55,788 bases of DNA from Jeotgalibacillus terrae (GTDB taxonomy: Bacteria > Bacillota > Bacilli > Bacillales > Jeotgalibacillaceae), in NCBI RefSeq assembly GCF_016908195.1, contig NZ_JAFBDK010000021.1:1-55788 (forward strand), read 5' to 3'. The notes beneath the pieces are model-generated. The model ran no database searches, had not been told where the DNA came from, and saw only the letters and a list, made by a program, of their open reading frames with translations. Positions 29,201 through 37,016 of the stretch are shown in pieces. The translations under genes were made by a program, and so were the position numbers. The number at the start of each line of letters is the position of its first letter. Within the stretch, counting starts at the first letter, position 1.

Positions 29201-29813
29201 TCTCCTTGGTGCCCAGCAGCATGGCTTTATCGATTCTGTCGGTTTCGATCTGTACTCGCAGATGCTGAAGGATGCGATTGAAGAGCGTAAAGATCTTCTT
29301 CCAGGAAAGCAGCAGGATGAGAGCCGTGAAAAGCAGCAGGCAGTGGAGATTGATCTTGATATTAAGCAGGATGCGTATATTCCTGAAAGTTATATTCCCG
29401 ATGGTCATCAGAAGATCGAGATGTATAAGAAATTCCGCGGTCTGACAACGATCGATGAAGTACTTGAACTCAAAGACGAAATGATCGACCGTTTCGGCGA
29501 TTATCCTGATGAAGTGCATAACCTGTTTCAGGTCGCTGAAATTAAAGCGTACGGTTATGAAGTCGGGCTCGAGACGATTAATCAGACAAAAGACGAAGTT
29601 AAAATCGAGCTGAGTGAAGATGGCACACAAAAAATAGATGGTGCTAAAGCTTTCGATATCACTAATGAATACAAGCGTAATGTCGGGCTTGGTTTTGAAA
29701 ACAACAGGCTCCGGATTACATTTAAAATTAAGGGTCAGAAGCCTGAAGCGTGGTTTACAATGATTCACCGCGTTCTCTCACGTCTGCCTGAAACACTCAA
29801 AGAATCCGCTTAA
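26268..29813 (+). CDS. mfd: Transcription-repair coupling factor
   Basis: Removes stalled RNA polymerase from lesions and recruits UvrA (1181 aa). Domains in order: a UvrB-like N-terminal module (about 10-330, SGLSGSARSTF); the RNA-polymerase-interaction domain (KVGDFVVHVNHGIGKYLG); SF2 translocase motor with Walker A GDVGYGKTEVA near residue 647 and DEEQRFG near 750; and a C-terminal TRCF domain. TTG 26268 is chosen: GGGAGGAG precedes it by eight bases and the length then fits the family. The longer reading to 26217 would begin next to the fin stop. Confidence 0.96.
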   Translation: MKTLVNGLIEDQQIRSVIEDLDLERGEQLLSGLSGSARSTFMAAVYEQHKRPLMIVTPNLLSAQKLYDDLAQSVAEESLYMYPANELIAAEMSIASPELLAQRLEAMNHLAVSGRGVYIVPMAGLRKIVPPKDQWVNHQFTLSIGHDIDVDQTLSALIKMGYQRADMVSSPGEFSMRGGILDIYPLTSDPVRVELFDTEVDSIRTFSAEDQRSIETLQEVAIGPAGEMIMEAPMLEKIAAELRKRLKDSLKRVKSKAVKETMAEQTEYDIHLLENGRKPDQLFKYQSLAYSKAASLIDYLPEDGIVMFDEISRIFEMDETLENEEADWTVSLLEEGKMLHDIHVSHKLSELMAEKRQKVYFSLFTRKIAHMNPKKVHSFSCKPMQSFHGQMHLLKAEIDRWKKGRFTVVMLAPDGQRIDKFERVLADYDIDAVIVKEGDPLIPNAVQIVSGSLQSGFELPMNKLAVMTEEELFRQKTRKKKRRQKLSNAERIKSYSELKVGDFVVHVNHGIGKYLGIETLEINGLHKDYLNIHYKGNDQLYVPVDQIDLVQKYVGSEGKEPKLYKLGGTEWKRVKSKVQSTVADIADDLIKLYSERETAKGYAFTEDTSEQRDFEAAFPYSETEDQLRSIEEIKKDMQRDRPMDRLLCGDVGYGKTEVAIRAAFKAVMDGKQVAILVPTTILAQQHYETMIERMQDFPVNVGLMSRFRTKKQQEETMKGLASGSVDIVVGTHRLLSKQIKYRDIGLLIIDEEQRFGVTHKEKIKQLKTNIDVLTLTATPIPRTLHMSMLGVRDLSVIETPPENRFPVQTYVMEYNGALIREAIEREMARNGQVYFLYNRVEDITKKADEIASLVPDARVAVAHGQMTETELESVIFQFLEGEYDVLVTTTIIETGVDIPNVNTLIVFDADRMGLSQLYQLRGRVGRSNRVAYAYFTYRKDKVLTEVAEQRLQSIKEFTELGSGFKIAMRDLSIRGAGNLLGAQQHGFIDSVGFDLYSQMLKDAIEERKDLLPGKQQDESREKQQAVEIDLDIKQDAYIPESYIPDGHQKIEMYKKFRGLTTIDEVLELKDEMIDRFGDYPDEVHNLFQVAEIKAYGYEVGLETINQTKDEVKIELSEDGTQKIDGAKAFDITNEYKRNVGLGFENNRLRITFKIKGQKPEAWFTMIHRVLSRLPETLKESA

Positions 29814-29848
29814 GGAACACCTGTTTTTACAAAAACTTTTAACAAATC

Positions 29849-29877
29849 GTATAAATCTCAGGATTTGCCGGATACTA
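29849..29877 (+). promoter_or_regulatory. Candidate sigma-G promoter of spoVT
   Basis: GTATA (29849-29853), 17-base spacer, GATACTA (29871-29877). This is close to the sigma-G pattern GNATR-N(17-18)-CATNNTA. It lies 37 bases before the spoVT start. Confidence 0.65.
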
Positions 29878-29913
29878 TCGTTAAAAGCAGCTGTAAAAGA
29901 AGGAGAGAGTCCG

Positions 29914-30450
29914 ATGAAAGCTACTGGTATTGTGAGACGGATTGATGACCTGGGACGTGTTGTGATCCCAAAGGAAATCAGGAGAACATTAAGGATCCGT
30001 GAAGGAGATCCGCTTGAGATCTTTGTGGACAGAGACGGGGAAATCATTCTGAAAAAATATTCACCGATTCACGAGCTTGGCAACTTTGCAAAAGAGTATG
30101 CTGAATCACTGTATGACAGTCTTCACCATGCTGTGCTGATCTGTGACAGAGACCATTTTATCGCGGTCGCAGGCGCATCTAAAAAAGAATTTCTGAATCG
30201 CAGGATCAGTTCCCACACTGAAGAGATGATGGATGCGAGAAAAACGATGATGAAAGAAGAGCCGTTTTCAATGGAGCTTGTTGAACATAACGAAGAGGAG
30301 CTCGCCTCACTGGCTGCTTCCCCGATTATCGCATCGGGAGACCCGATTGGCGCAGTGCTTGTATTCTCAAAAGACCATGCGCTGACTGAAGTTGACTTAA
30401 AAGTTTGTGAAACAGCAGCCCGCTTTTTAGGGCGGCAGATGGAAACATGA
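29914..30450 (+). CDS. spoVT: Stage V sporulation regulator SpoVT
   Basis: Forespore regulator (178 aa) that tunes sigma-G genes up or down. Residues 1-50 form an AbrB-like swapped-hairpin domain (MKATGIVRRIDDLGRVVIPK), clearly related to AbrB encoded 20 kb away. Residues 56-178 are a GAF-like domain (LICDRDHFIAVAGASKKEFL, ASGDPIGAVLVFS). GAAGGAGAG precedes the ATG. Confidence 0.97.
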   Translation: MKATGIVRRIDDLGRVVIPKEIRRTLRIREGDPLEIFVDRDGEIILKKYSPIHELGNFAKEYAESLYDSLHHAVLICDRDHFIAVAGASKKEFLNRRISSHTEEMMDARKTMMKEEPFSMELVEHNEEELASLAASPIIASGDPIGAVLVFSKDHALTEVDLKVCETAARFLGRQMET

Positions 30451-30482
30451 CCATATCCGGCACGCCGGATATGGTTTTTTTT
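30451..30482 (+). terminator. spoVT terminator
   Basis: A perfect 10-bp stem CCATATCCGG/CCGGATATGG followed by eight T, directly after the stop codon. Confidence 0.92.
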
Positions 30483-30582
30483 ACATATAACTGCATACTG
30501 CGGCCTGAAAAGACATTCTTTTCACCCTTTGGTATAATAAATAATCAGTGAACGTGATCGAAGTGAAAGAGAGGGCAGCTGA

Positions 30583-32154
30583 ATGTCGCATGCTTCTCAG
30601 TCAATGATGAAAGGCGCAGCGATTTTGACATTTGCTGCGCTATTTTCAAAAGTATTAAGTGCACTCTACAGGGTGCCGTTTCAAAACCTTACAGGTGATA
30701 CGGGTTTTTATATTTATCAGCAGGTCTATCCTTTTTATGGGCTGTTTATTGCGCTGTGTACATATGCTTTCCCTGTTATGATCTCAAGCATTTTAATTGA
30801 GCGGGAGCATGAACGTAAAAGAGTATTAAAACTGATGACGCTGTTTTTAACCGGAATCGGCTTTTTGCTGTTTCTTATCCTTTATACAGGAGCGGGTCTG
30901 ATTGCAGATTTTATGGGAGACCCCGAGTTAAAGCCGCTTATTGCCCTTTCAGCATGGCCATTCCTGCTGCTGCCGCTTTTATCAGGAGGTAAGGGGTGGT
31001 TTCAGTCGCAAAGCAATATGATCCCGTCAGCGGCTGCCCAGGCGGTTGAGCAGACGGTGAGGGTCATTGTCATCCTTGCTGCTGCATTCGTACTGACAGG
31101 CAGCGGGGCTTCACTTTATACAGTCGGAGAAGGTGCAGTAGCCGGTTCAATTGCCGGCGTTACAGCAGGTATTGTTGTATTACTCTTTTTTGCACGCAGA
31201 CAATTCTCAGGTGATAAACAGCCTCTGAAGCTGCAAAAGGGAGATATATCACTGCTGAAAGTGCTGTTGGTCAGAGGGACAGCGATTGCGATGGTCAGTA
31301 TGCTGCTGGTGCTTTATCAGCTTGTTGATGCGTTGAATGTCTATTCCCTGCTGACAGGATACACCGGGGATGCCGGAGAAGCGAAGAGTTTAAAAGGGAT
31401 CTATGACAGAGGTCAGCCGATCATCCAGATGGGTGTTGTAGCGGCGACTTCCCTTTCGCTGGCGATTGTCCCTGTGATTGCTGCTGATTATGAGAGAAGC
31501 AAGCATGATCAGGTAAGGCGTAAAGCAGCTCTGGCACTGAAAATGGGACTTGTCTTTGGGGCAGCTGCCTGCGTGGGACTGATCAGCATTATGAGTCCGC
31601 TGAACACATTTTTATTTCAAAACAATGATGGCACCGCTGTCTTATCAATACTTACACTCTCTGTTTTACTCACATCAGTGATTGTGACGGTAAACGCTGT
31701 ATTGCAGGGAGCGGGAAGTTATCATACAGCAGCCTGGACGGCGGCGTTCAGTTTATTATTAAAGTATGGCTTGAATATGGTGCTGGTTCCATACATGGGA
31801 ACTGGCGGCGCAGCTGTTGCGACTGTTTTATCATTAGCGGCAGTTGCAGCTGTGCTGATCGTGAAGTTTTATCAGAAAATCGGCTTGCGGCTGGGAAAGC
31901 CTTTTTATATCAGGCTTTCATCAGGACTTGCCGTAATGGCAGCAGGTGTGGCAGTTTTACTGTTGATATGGACACCTGAAACGCGTCTGTCGGCCGGGCT
32001 TGCTTCTGTAACATCAGCGGTTGCCGGCGCTTACTTATTTTTTATCACCAGCTGGTCCACTGGCTTATTTACAAAAGACGAACTTGGCCAGATTCCGCTT
32101 GGCGGGAAAATTGACCGTTTATTTGGCAGAAGGATAGAGAAAGGGGCAGATTAA
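30583..32154 (+). CDS. yabM: Polysaccharide biosynthesis/flippase-family membrane protein YabM
   Basis: Integral membrane protein (523 aa) of the MOP superfamily, related to SpoVB and to lipid-II or polysaccharide flippases. About 14 hydrophobic segments are spread along it; the N-terminal stretch MKGAAILTFAALFSKVLSALYRVPFQNL is cut by Arg and Lys as in SpoVB-type proteins. The lipid it moves is not known. A TATAAT at 30533-30538 may be its -10. It is one base from yabN, so they are cotranscribed. Confidence 0.9.
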   Translation: MSHASQSMMKGAAILTFAALFSKVLSALYRVPFQNLTGDTGFYIYQQVYPFYGLFIALCTYAFPVMISSILIEREHERKRVLKLMTLFLTGIGFLLFLILYTGAGLIADFMGDPELKPLIALSAWPFLLLPLLSGGKGWFQSQSNMIPSAAAQAVEQTVRVIVILAAAFVLTGSGASLYTVGEGAVAGSIAGVTAGIVVLLFFARRQFSGDKQPLKLQKGDISLLKVLLVRGTAIAMVSMLLVLYQLVDALNVYSLLTGYTGDAGEAKSLKGIYDRGQPIIQMGVVAATSLSLAIVPVIAADYERSKHDQVRRKAALALKMGLVFGAAACVGLISIMSPLNTFLFQNNDGTAVLSILTLSVLLTSVIVTVNAVLQGAGSYHTAAWTAAFSLLLKYGLNMVLVPYMGTGGAAVATVLSLAAVAAVLIVKFYQKIGLRLGKPFYIRLSSGLAVMAAGVAVLLLIWTPETRLSAGLASVTSAVAGAYLFFITSWSTGLFTKDELGQIPLGGKIDRLFGRRIEKGAD

Positions 32155-32155
32155 T

Positions 32156-33613
32156 TTGAAACAGATTACAGTGATCGGTCTTGGTGCAGGAGACCTTAAT
32201 CAGCTTCCGCTTGGCATATATAAGAGGCTGACAGCAGCCAAAAAGCTGTTTGTACGTACTGCAGAACATCCCGTGCTGACTGAGCTGTCAGCTGAAGGAG
32301 TCGTATATGAGTCATTTGACGAGATCTATGAAGCGCATGACCAGTTTGAGGCGGTCTATCAGGATATTACTGACAAGCTTGTGCAGTTAGCGGCAGAAGA
32401 GCCGGTTTTATATGCTGTGCCAGGTCATCCGCTCGTAGCGGAGCAGACGGTACAAAATCTTCTCGCGCTTCACAAAGAAGGAGAGATCAGTGTCACCATT
32501 GAAGGTGGGCAGAGCTTTCTGGACCCGCTTTTTACAGCAGCCGGTTTCGATCCTGTAGACGGCTTTCAGCTGCTTGACGGCACTGCGCTCGAGAGTGAAT
32601 CCATTAAGCCTGAACAACACGTCATTATCGGACAGGTATACGACGGCATGACAGCTTCAGACGTCAAGCTCGAACTGATGAATAAATATCCCGATGAGCA
32701 TCTCGTAAAAGTGATCACAGCAGCCGGTTCCAAGGCAGAGGAGATCCGCACAGTGAAGCTGTATGAACTAGATCACGGCATGACGCTTTCAAATCTGACG
32801 AGTGTGTATGTACCGCCACTTCAAAAAGAAGAAGACTTTTACGGGGAATTTTCAAAGCTCAGAGAAATTATCTCGATTTTACGAAGCCCTGTAGGCTGTC
32901 CATGGGACCGTGAGCAGACACATGAATCACTGAAGCGCTATCTGATTGAGGAAACATATGAATTTCTTGAAGCTGTGGACCGCGGTGATATAGACGACAT
33001 GATTGATGAGCTTGGCGACGTCCTGCTGCAGGTCATGCTGCATGCGCAAATTGGTGAAGATGACGGCTATTTTGATATCAGAGATGTCATTCAGAGCGTC
33101 TCATCTAAAATGGTCCGCCGTCACCCGCACGTATTTGCAGATGTCAAAGCAGAAACAGCAGATGATGTGAATGACCGCTGGCAAAAGATCAAAGAAGAAG
33201 AAAATGGTGGTGCACCGTCAAGATTACTTGATAAAGCCGGAACCGGACTCCCGGCACTGATCCAGGCTTATGAAATTCAGAAGAAAGCTGCGAAGGCAGG
33301 GTTTGACTGGGACGATCATGCTGACGCCTGGGATAAGTTCGAAGAGGAGTGGCAGGAGTTCCAGGAGGAAGTGGCCAATGGTGATAAAGAAGCCAGCCTT
33401 CAGGAGTTTGGAGACGTCCTGTTTGCGCTTGTTAACGTATCAAGATTCCATGGCATTTTTCCTGAAGAAGCCCTTGTTATGGCAAACCAGAAATTTATCA
33501 GCCGTTTTCAATTTGTCGAAGACAGGGTAAATGAATCAGGAAAGCCTTTTGGCGCATTCAGCCTTGGAGAGCTGGATGAATTCTGGAAGCAGGCAAAACA
33601 ACACGGATTATAA
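32156..33613 (+). CDS. mazG: Fusion of SAM-dependent methylase-like domain and MazG pyrophosphohydrolase (YabN)
   Basis: The 485-aa protein joins two modules. Residues 1 to about 220 have the tetrapyrrole (corrin/porphyrin) methylase fold (VIGLGAGDLNQLPLG, YAVPGHPLVAEQTV). Residues about 240-485 are MazG, with SPVGCPWDREQTHESL, the EExxE metal motif in EETYEFLEA, and a second MazG-like helical repeat. MazG hydrolyses NTPs to NMP and PPi and may clear aberrant nucleotides; the role of the methylase part is unknown. The fusion is normal in Bacilli. Start is TTG 32156. Confidence 0.93.
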   Translation: MKQITVIGLGAGDLNQLPLGIYKRLTAAKKLFVRTAEHPVLTELSAEGVVYESFDEIYEAHDQFEAVYQDITDKLVQLAAEEPVLYAVPGHPLVAEQTVQNLLALHKEGEISVTIEGGQSFLDPLFTAAGFDPVDGFQLLDGTALESESIKPEQHVIIGQVYDGMTASDVKLELMNKYPDEHLVKVITAAGSKAEEIRTVKLYELDHGMTLSNLTSVYVPPLQKEEDFYGEFSKLREIISILRSPVGCPWDREQTHESLKRYLIEETYEFLEAVDRGDIDDMIDELGDVLLQVMLHAQIGEDDGYFDIRDVIQSVSSKMVRRHPHVFADVKAETADDVNDRWQKIKEEENGGAPSRLLDKAGTGLPALIQAYEIQKKAAKAGFDWDDHADAWDKFEEEWQEFQEEVANGDKEASLQEFGDVLFALVNVSRFHGIFPEEALVMANQKFISRFQFVEDRVNESGKPFGAFSLGELDEFWKQAKQHGL

Positions 33614-33626
33614 AGGAGCAGATCAT

Positions 33627-33887
33627 ATGCGTTTGGATAAATTCTTAAAAGTCTCACGTCTCATTAAGCGGAGAACGCTTGCAAAGGAAGTAGCAGACCA
33701 GGGACGGATTCAGATCAATGGCAATACAGCTAAAGCAAGTGCAACAGTTAAAGAAGGCGATGAACTGGTCATCCGTTTTGGCCAGCGTATTGTCACGCTC
33801 TCAGTCGACCGCCTGATGGAAACGACTAAGAAAGAAGAAGCGGGCACGATGTATACGATTAAAAAAGAAGAAAGAGTCAACGAATAA
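33627..33887 (+). CDS. rqcP: S4-domain ribosome quality-control factor RqcP (YabO)
   Basis: An 86-aa Hsp15-like S4 RNA-binding protein. In B. subtilis it works with RqcH on obstructed 50S subunits during poly-Ala tailing. The S4 motif is MRLDKFLKVSRLIKRRTLAKE and GRIQINGNTAKASATVKEGDEL. ATG 33627 has AAAGGAG eight bases upstream; the longer in-frame reading overlaps yabN and is rejected. Confidence 0.95.
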   Translation: MRLDKFLKVSRLIKRRTLAKEVADQGRIQINGNTAKASATVKEGDELVIRFGQRIVTLSVDRLMETTKKEEAGTMYTIKKEERVNE

Positions 33888-33909
33888 ATCACCTTCACCG
33901 GCATAAAAT
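33882..33909 (+). promoter_or_regulatory. Candidate sigma-E promoter of yabP-yabQ
   Basis: GAATAA at 33882-33887 and CATAAAAT at 33902-33909, separated by 14 bases, approximate the sigma-E elements ATA and CATACAAT. yabP and yabQ are mother-cell genes in B. subtilis. Confidence 0.5.
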
Positions 33910-33944
33910 GAATTAAGGTTTTTAATTCAATGCGGGGTGAAGAC

Positions 33945-34223
33945 ATGCCAGTTGAGCAAAAACGCCATCACGAAGTCCGTATGACGGGAAGAGAAGATAT
34001 GTCAGTCACTGGTGTGAAACAGCTTGAGCGCTTCGATCAGGATGAGTTTCTGATTGAGACCGTCGAAGGTGAGCTTTCTGTGAAGGGGAACGGCCTGAAG
34101 CTTGTGAATCTGGATCTTGATAAAGGGGTGGTGTCATTAAAGGGGAAAGTAGACCACGTCCTTTATCTCGATAGCGTCAGTAAAGAAGCTTCAAAAGGTC
34201 TGCTGGGTAAACTGTTTAAATGA
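33945..34223 (+). CDS. yabP: Sporulation protein YabP
   Basis: A 92-aa protein of the YabP/YqfC family, required for spore formation in B. subtilis. The middle section GVKQLERFDQDEFLIETVEGELSVKG matches well. No enzymatic motif is seen. ATG 33945 follows GGGGTGA; the in-frame ATG 15 bases upstream overlaps that site. Stop and yabQ start overlap as ATGA. Confidence 0.92.
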   Translation: MPVEQKRHHEVRMTGREDMSVTGVKQLERFDQDEFLIETVEGELSVKGNGLKLVNLDLDKGVVSLKGKVDHVLYLDSVSKEASKGLLGKLFK

Positions 34224-34738
34224 TCGTGGAAGAACAGCTTCGCATCTTTCTTTCAATGATGGCTGCAGGTTTTTTTACCGGTTTTTGTGTCACATGTCAT
34301 GAACGCTTTATCATAAAAGAAAAAAAGGGAATGTGGCGCTTCTTCCCTGACCTGATTTTCTGGCTTGGACAAGCACTGGTCATTTTTTTGATTTTATTTG
34401 CGTTAAATGGAGCCGAGCTGCGCTTGTATATGATGGTGGCGCTCTTGATTGGCTTTGCACTTTTCTGGAAACTGGCAAGGACTTTCACGCTCAGCGTATT
34501 GAATTGGCTGGCGTGGCTGTCGATTAAAACCATCACGATTTTTCTGCTGCCTTTTAAATGGGTCTGGCTGCTGGTAGTACTGATATTAAGCGCTATGTGG
34601 CGCTTGCTGTCACTATTAGGTAGGCCTTTTCACCCGATTTCACTGTTTCTTCAAAAAAAAGCGTCAATTCTTGCGAAAAAGATAAAAATATGGCTTAATC
34701 TGTTATATAATAGGATAAATAACAGGTATGATCACTAA
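34220..34738 (+). CDS. yabQ: Spore cortex biosynthesis membrane protein YabQ
   Basis: Integral membrane protein (172 aa) needed for cortex formation and located in the outer forespore membrane in B. subtilis. Four to five hydrophobic segments are visible, at about 8-24, 38-60, 64-82, 92-108 and 112-132. A basic tail follows. It is coupled to yabP by a 4-base overlap. It is shorter than the B. subtilis homologue at its C-terminus. Confidence 0.9.
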   Translation: MIVEEQLRIFLSMMAAGFFTGFCVTCHERFIIKEKKGMWRFFPDLIFWLGQALVIFLILFALNGAELRLYMMVALLIGFALFWKLARTFTLSVLNWLAWLSIKTITIFLLPFKWVWLLVVLILSAMWRLLSLLGRPFHPISLFLQKKASILAKKIKIWLNLLYNRINNRYDH

Positions 34739-34766
34739 TTGACGCAAAGGAGGTAAGCAGCTATAT

Positions 34767-35174
34767 ATGGAAAAGCCGCGCAGGAACGTGACGTCCCTTG
34801 ACAATCAGTATACAGCAGAGCGGGAAAGAACCGAATCTAACCGCCAGTCCCACAAAAAGAGACTCGCCAGACGCCTGACTGCCTTTTTTATCATGGCGGC
34901 TACAGTAAGTGGCGTGCTGATCTCATCAATGGTGACGCAAGCCAGTGTACTCGAGGACAAACAAAACGAAAAAGCACAACTTGAAGAAAAAATTGTCGAA
35001 CTTGGGAAACAGGAAGACCATTTAAGAAATGAAATTATTAAGCTTAATGATGATGAATACATAGCCAAGCTTGCAAGAAGAGATTATTTTCTCTCTGAAA
35101 GTGGAGAAATTATTTTCACCATCCCGGAAGACCAGCCTGCAGCTAGAAAAGAGCAGAGTGACCCGGCAGAATGA
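34767..35174 (+). CDS. divIC: Cell-division protein DivIC
   Basis: Septum-associated FtsB-like protein (135 aa) that forms a complex with FtsL and DivIB. A basic cytoplasmic N-terminus (1-35) is followed by one membrane segment (about 37-57) and an extracellular coiled coil (about 63-95; VLEDKQNEKAQLEEKIVELG). The conserved DEYIAKLARRDYFLSESGE stretch ends it. AAAGGAGG precedes the ATG. Confidence 0.95.
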   Translation: MEKPRRNVTSLDNQYTAERERTESNRQSHKKRLARRLTAFFIMAATVSGVLISSMVTQASVLEDKQNEKAQLEEKIVELGKQEDHLRNEIIKLNDDEYIAKLARRDYFLSESGEIIFTIPEDQPAARKEQSDPAE

Positions 35175-35227
35175 TGCGGTGTGGAGTAAGTTATTTTCAT
35201 CAACACAAAAAATAAAAATGGCAGATT

Positions 35228-35257
35228 GAGTGTCACGATGTTGACACTCTTTTTTCT
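35228..35257 (+). terminator. divIC terminator
   Basis: A perfect 8-bp stem GAGTGTCA/TGACACTC followed by TTTTTT. Confidence 0.9.
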
Positions 35258-35319
35258 GTTTGGCTATAATGGGAAGTAAGGTCTATTTTTTATTTATTCT
35301 AAGGAGGATCATTTTTTTT

Positions 35320-35763
35320 ATGTCAATCGAAGTAGGCAGCAAAGTAAAGGGTAAAGTGACTGGGATCACTAATTTCGGGGCGTTTGTTGAATTGCCTGGC
35401 GGTTCAACAGGGCTGGTACACATCAGTGAAGTTGCGGATAATTATGTTAAGGACATCAATGACCATCTGACAGTTGGGGACGAAGTCGAAGTAAAAGTCC
35501 TGAACGTAGAGAGCGATGGCAAAATCGGCTTATCAATCCGTAAAGCAAAAGATCAGCCACAGCAAAGTCAAAGCCGCCCTCGGCCAAATCGTGGAAACGA
35601 TCAGCGCGGTGGAGGCCGTGGAGGAAACTCGAGTGCACCGCCACGTGCAGAGAATTTCGAACAAAAGATGGCTCGTTTCCTAAAGGATAGTGAAGACCGT
35701 CTGACTTCTCTTAAGCGCCACACAGAATCAAAACGCGGTGGACGCGGAGCGAAAAAAGGTTAA
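35320..35763 (+). CDS. yabR: S1-domain RNA-binding protein YabR
   Basis: A 147-aa protein with one S1 domain (about residues 4-72; GSKVKGKVTGITNFGAFVELPGG and GLVHISEVA) and a basic, glycine- and arginine-rich tail (75-147) typical of RNA-binding extensions. It resembles general stress protein 13. ATG 35320 follows AAGGAGG at 12 bases; the upstream in-frame reading runs through the terminator region and is rejected. Confidence 0.93.
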   Translation: MSIEVGSKVKGKVTGITNFGAFVELPGGSTGLVHISEVADNYVKDINDHLTVGDEVEVKVLNVESDGKIGLSIRKAKDQPQQSQSRPRPNRGNDQRGGGRGGNSSAPPRAENFEQKMARFLKDSEDRLTSLKRHTESKRGGRGAKKG

Positions 35764-35822
35764 TAGCTGCCGAAAGTCATTATAAAAAGGCATCAATTAC
35801 AGTGATCATACGATAGATATAC

Positions 35823-35856
35823 AACCGGTGTGCAGGTGTGCATGCCGGTTTTTTTG
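35823..35856 (+). terminator. yabR terminator
   Basis: AACCGGTGTGCA pairs imperfectly with TGCATGCCGGTT, followed by six T. Confidence 0.8.
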
Positions 35857-35936
35857 TGTGTCCGGATGTAAAATAGAGGAATAAAGATGCCTGTGTCGAA
35901 GTGGATAGGAGTGAATAACCTGAGGAGGTAAACAAT

Positions 35937-36386
35937 ATGACAATTGATGAATGGCTTGATGAACATAATCAACAGTATTTCTCATGGCTTGAGGGATTAA
36001 GAGGAATGGATCGTGCAGCATTTTTTCAGCCGGTTTCAGAAGGAAAGTGGTCTCCTGCAGCGATTGTGATGCATATGGCTGCCTGGGATCATTACACACT
36101 TGATCAGAGAATTCCGAACATCAGGGAAGGCGTGAAGCTTGAGAATAATCCCGACTTTCAGCAATTTAATGAGCAGGCATGGAAAAAGGCTGATAGCGGG
36201 CTGAGTCAAAGTGACATTATTGATGAAGCCAGAAATGAACGGGAACTTTTAATGGAAACGATTCGTACAATGGATAAGGACAAGCTGGATGCTGTGTTTT
36301 CAATCGGGGACGAGTCATTGAGCTTAAAAGGGTATATCACAGATTTTGCGTGGCATGATCAACATCATATGAAACAGATTAACTGA
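35937..36386 (+). CDS. DinB/YfiT-type four-helix protein
   Basis: A 149-aa protein of the DinB_2 superfamily of metal-binding four-helix bundles, a group that includes thiol S-transferases. Candidate metal ligands are H46 (VMHMAAWDHY), H140 and H144 in the C-terminal WHDQHHMKQI. Substrate is unknown. TGAGGAGG precedes the ATG. The gene is not found at this place in B. subtilis. It is followed by the small membrane protein gene after 19 bases, so they form a two-gene unit ending at a terminator. Confidence 0.8.
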   Translation: MTIDEWLDEHNQQYFSWLEGLRGMDRAAFFQPVSEGKWSPAAIVMHMAAWDHYTLDQRIPNIREGVKLENNPDFQQFNEQAWKKADSGLSQSDIIDEARNERELLMETIRTMDKDKLDAVFSIGDESLSLKGYITDFAWHDQHHMKQIN

Positions 36387-36405
36387 CAAAGGAGAGGTGC
36401 AGATT

Positions 36406-36639
36406 ATGGATATTATTGGGCTGGTAACAATTGTCATGGTGTTCTCGGTTCCACTGACTGCGATTATGACGACACATTTTCGCAAACAGACGCGGTCAAA
36501 GCATGAAATCATCGACAAACAGCTTGAGCTTGAAAAGATGAAGCACGAGAATTATATGTTAGAAACGGAAAAGCTTCGTCTGGAACTTGATTTACGTCAG
36601 GGGATTAAGATGGAAGATGATTATAAGCGGCTGAGTTAG
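36406..36639 (+). CDS. Small single-pass membrane protein with coiled coil (unknown)
   Basis: A 77-aa protein that I do not recognise. One membrane segment (about residues 3-22) is followed by a basic turn (HFRKQTRSKH) and a long charged helix (about 33-66; a run of Leu/Glu/Lys heptads), ending KMEDDYKRLS. The plan recalls PspB-like or other envelope-stress partners, but there is no sequence proof. ATG 36406 is preferred: AAAGGAGAGG lies just ahead and would overlap the GTG nine bases upstream. It is probably cotranscribed with the DinB-like gene. Confidence 0.65.
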   Translation: MDIIGLVTIVMVFSVPLTAIMTTHFRKQTRSKHEIIDKQLELEKMKHENYMLETEKLRLELDLRQGIKMEDDYKRLS

Positions 36640-36648
36640 ATGGTGAAG

Positions 36649-36680
36649 ACAGTACGGGAATGGACTCCGTGCTGTTTTTT
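36649..36680 (+). terminator. Terminator after the small membrane protein gene
   Basis: ACAGTACGG pairs with CCGTGCTGT (one G-T pair), followed by six T. Confidence 0.85.
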
Positions 36681-36764
36681 GGTTTTACCGGCTGGCGTAG
36701 TGTGCGACAGGTGAGTGAAATTTGTCTGTATGGCTGAGTGTGCTCCGGTAAGTTTTATTTCTAT

Positions 36765-36950
36765 GGGCTTTTGAGTTAATTAAGTGACCTTTTGGAATAA
36801 TAGCGTCAGCTTTAGCGATTATTCTCTCACCTCTCAGGTCGATTCGATATGCCATGATTCATTCGATCATCTTAGAGATTAATTCTACCACCAATTTCAT
36901 TATTCAATCAGGTCGACTCTTTATTCGATCACCTTTTTTCTAAGGGCCGT
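36765..36950. repeat. Degenerate tandem array, 21-bp period (array 3)
   Basis: A CACC-type anchor (GGGC, GACC, CAGC, CACC, TGCC, CATC, CACC, CAGG, CACC) recurs at 36765, 36786, 36807, 36828, 36850, 36868, 36889, 36909 and 36930. Most steps are 20-22, with one of 18. The best units read like TCGATCACCTTTT then ATTAAT or TTTATT, resembling array 2. Confidence 0.72.
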
Positions 36951-36964
36951 TGCCCACTGCATAG

Positions 36965-37016
36965 AAAAAACGCCCGTCCAGCTCCCAGACCTGAGTCTGT
37001 CGGAGCTAAACGAGCG
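36965..37016 (-). terminator. Terminator of the tRNA operon, formed by a repeat copy
   Basis: Minus strand: CGCTCGT (37016-37010) pairs with ACGGGCG (36977-36971), inner arms AGCTCC/GGAGCT and CAGAC/GTCTG strengthen the hairpin, and a T6 run follows at 36970-36965. It begins 18 bases after the tRNA-Glu 3' end. Confidence 0.75.

Noticed and set aside
29151-29768. A 205-codon minus-strand frame opposite mfd
   Set aside because: It lies wholly inside the well-conserved mfd gene; its translation resembles no protein and it has no start signals.
32156-33613. YabN methylase-MazG fusion as a novel enzyme
   Set aside because: This fusion is the standard form of the protein in Bacilli.
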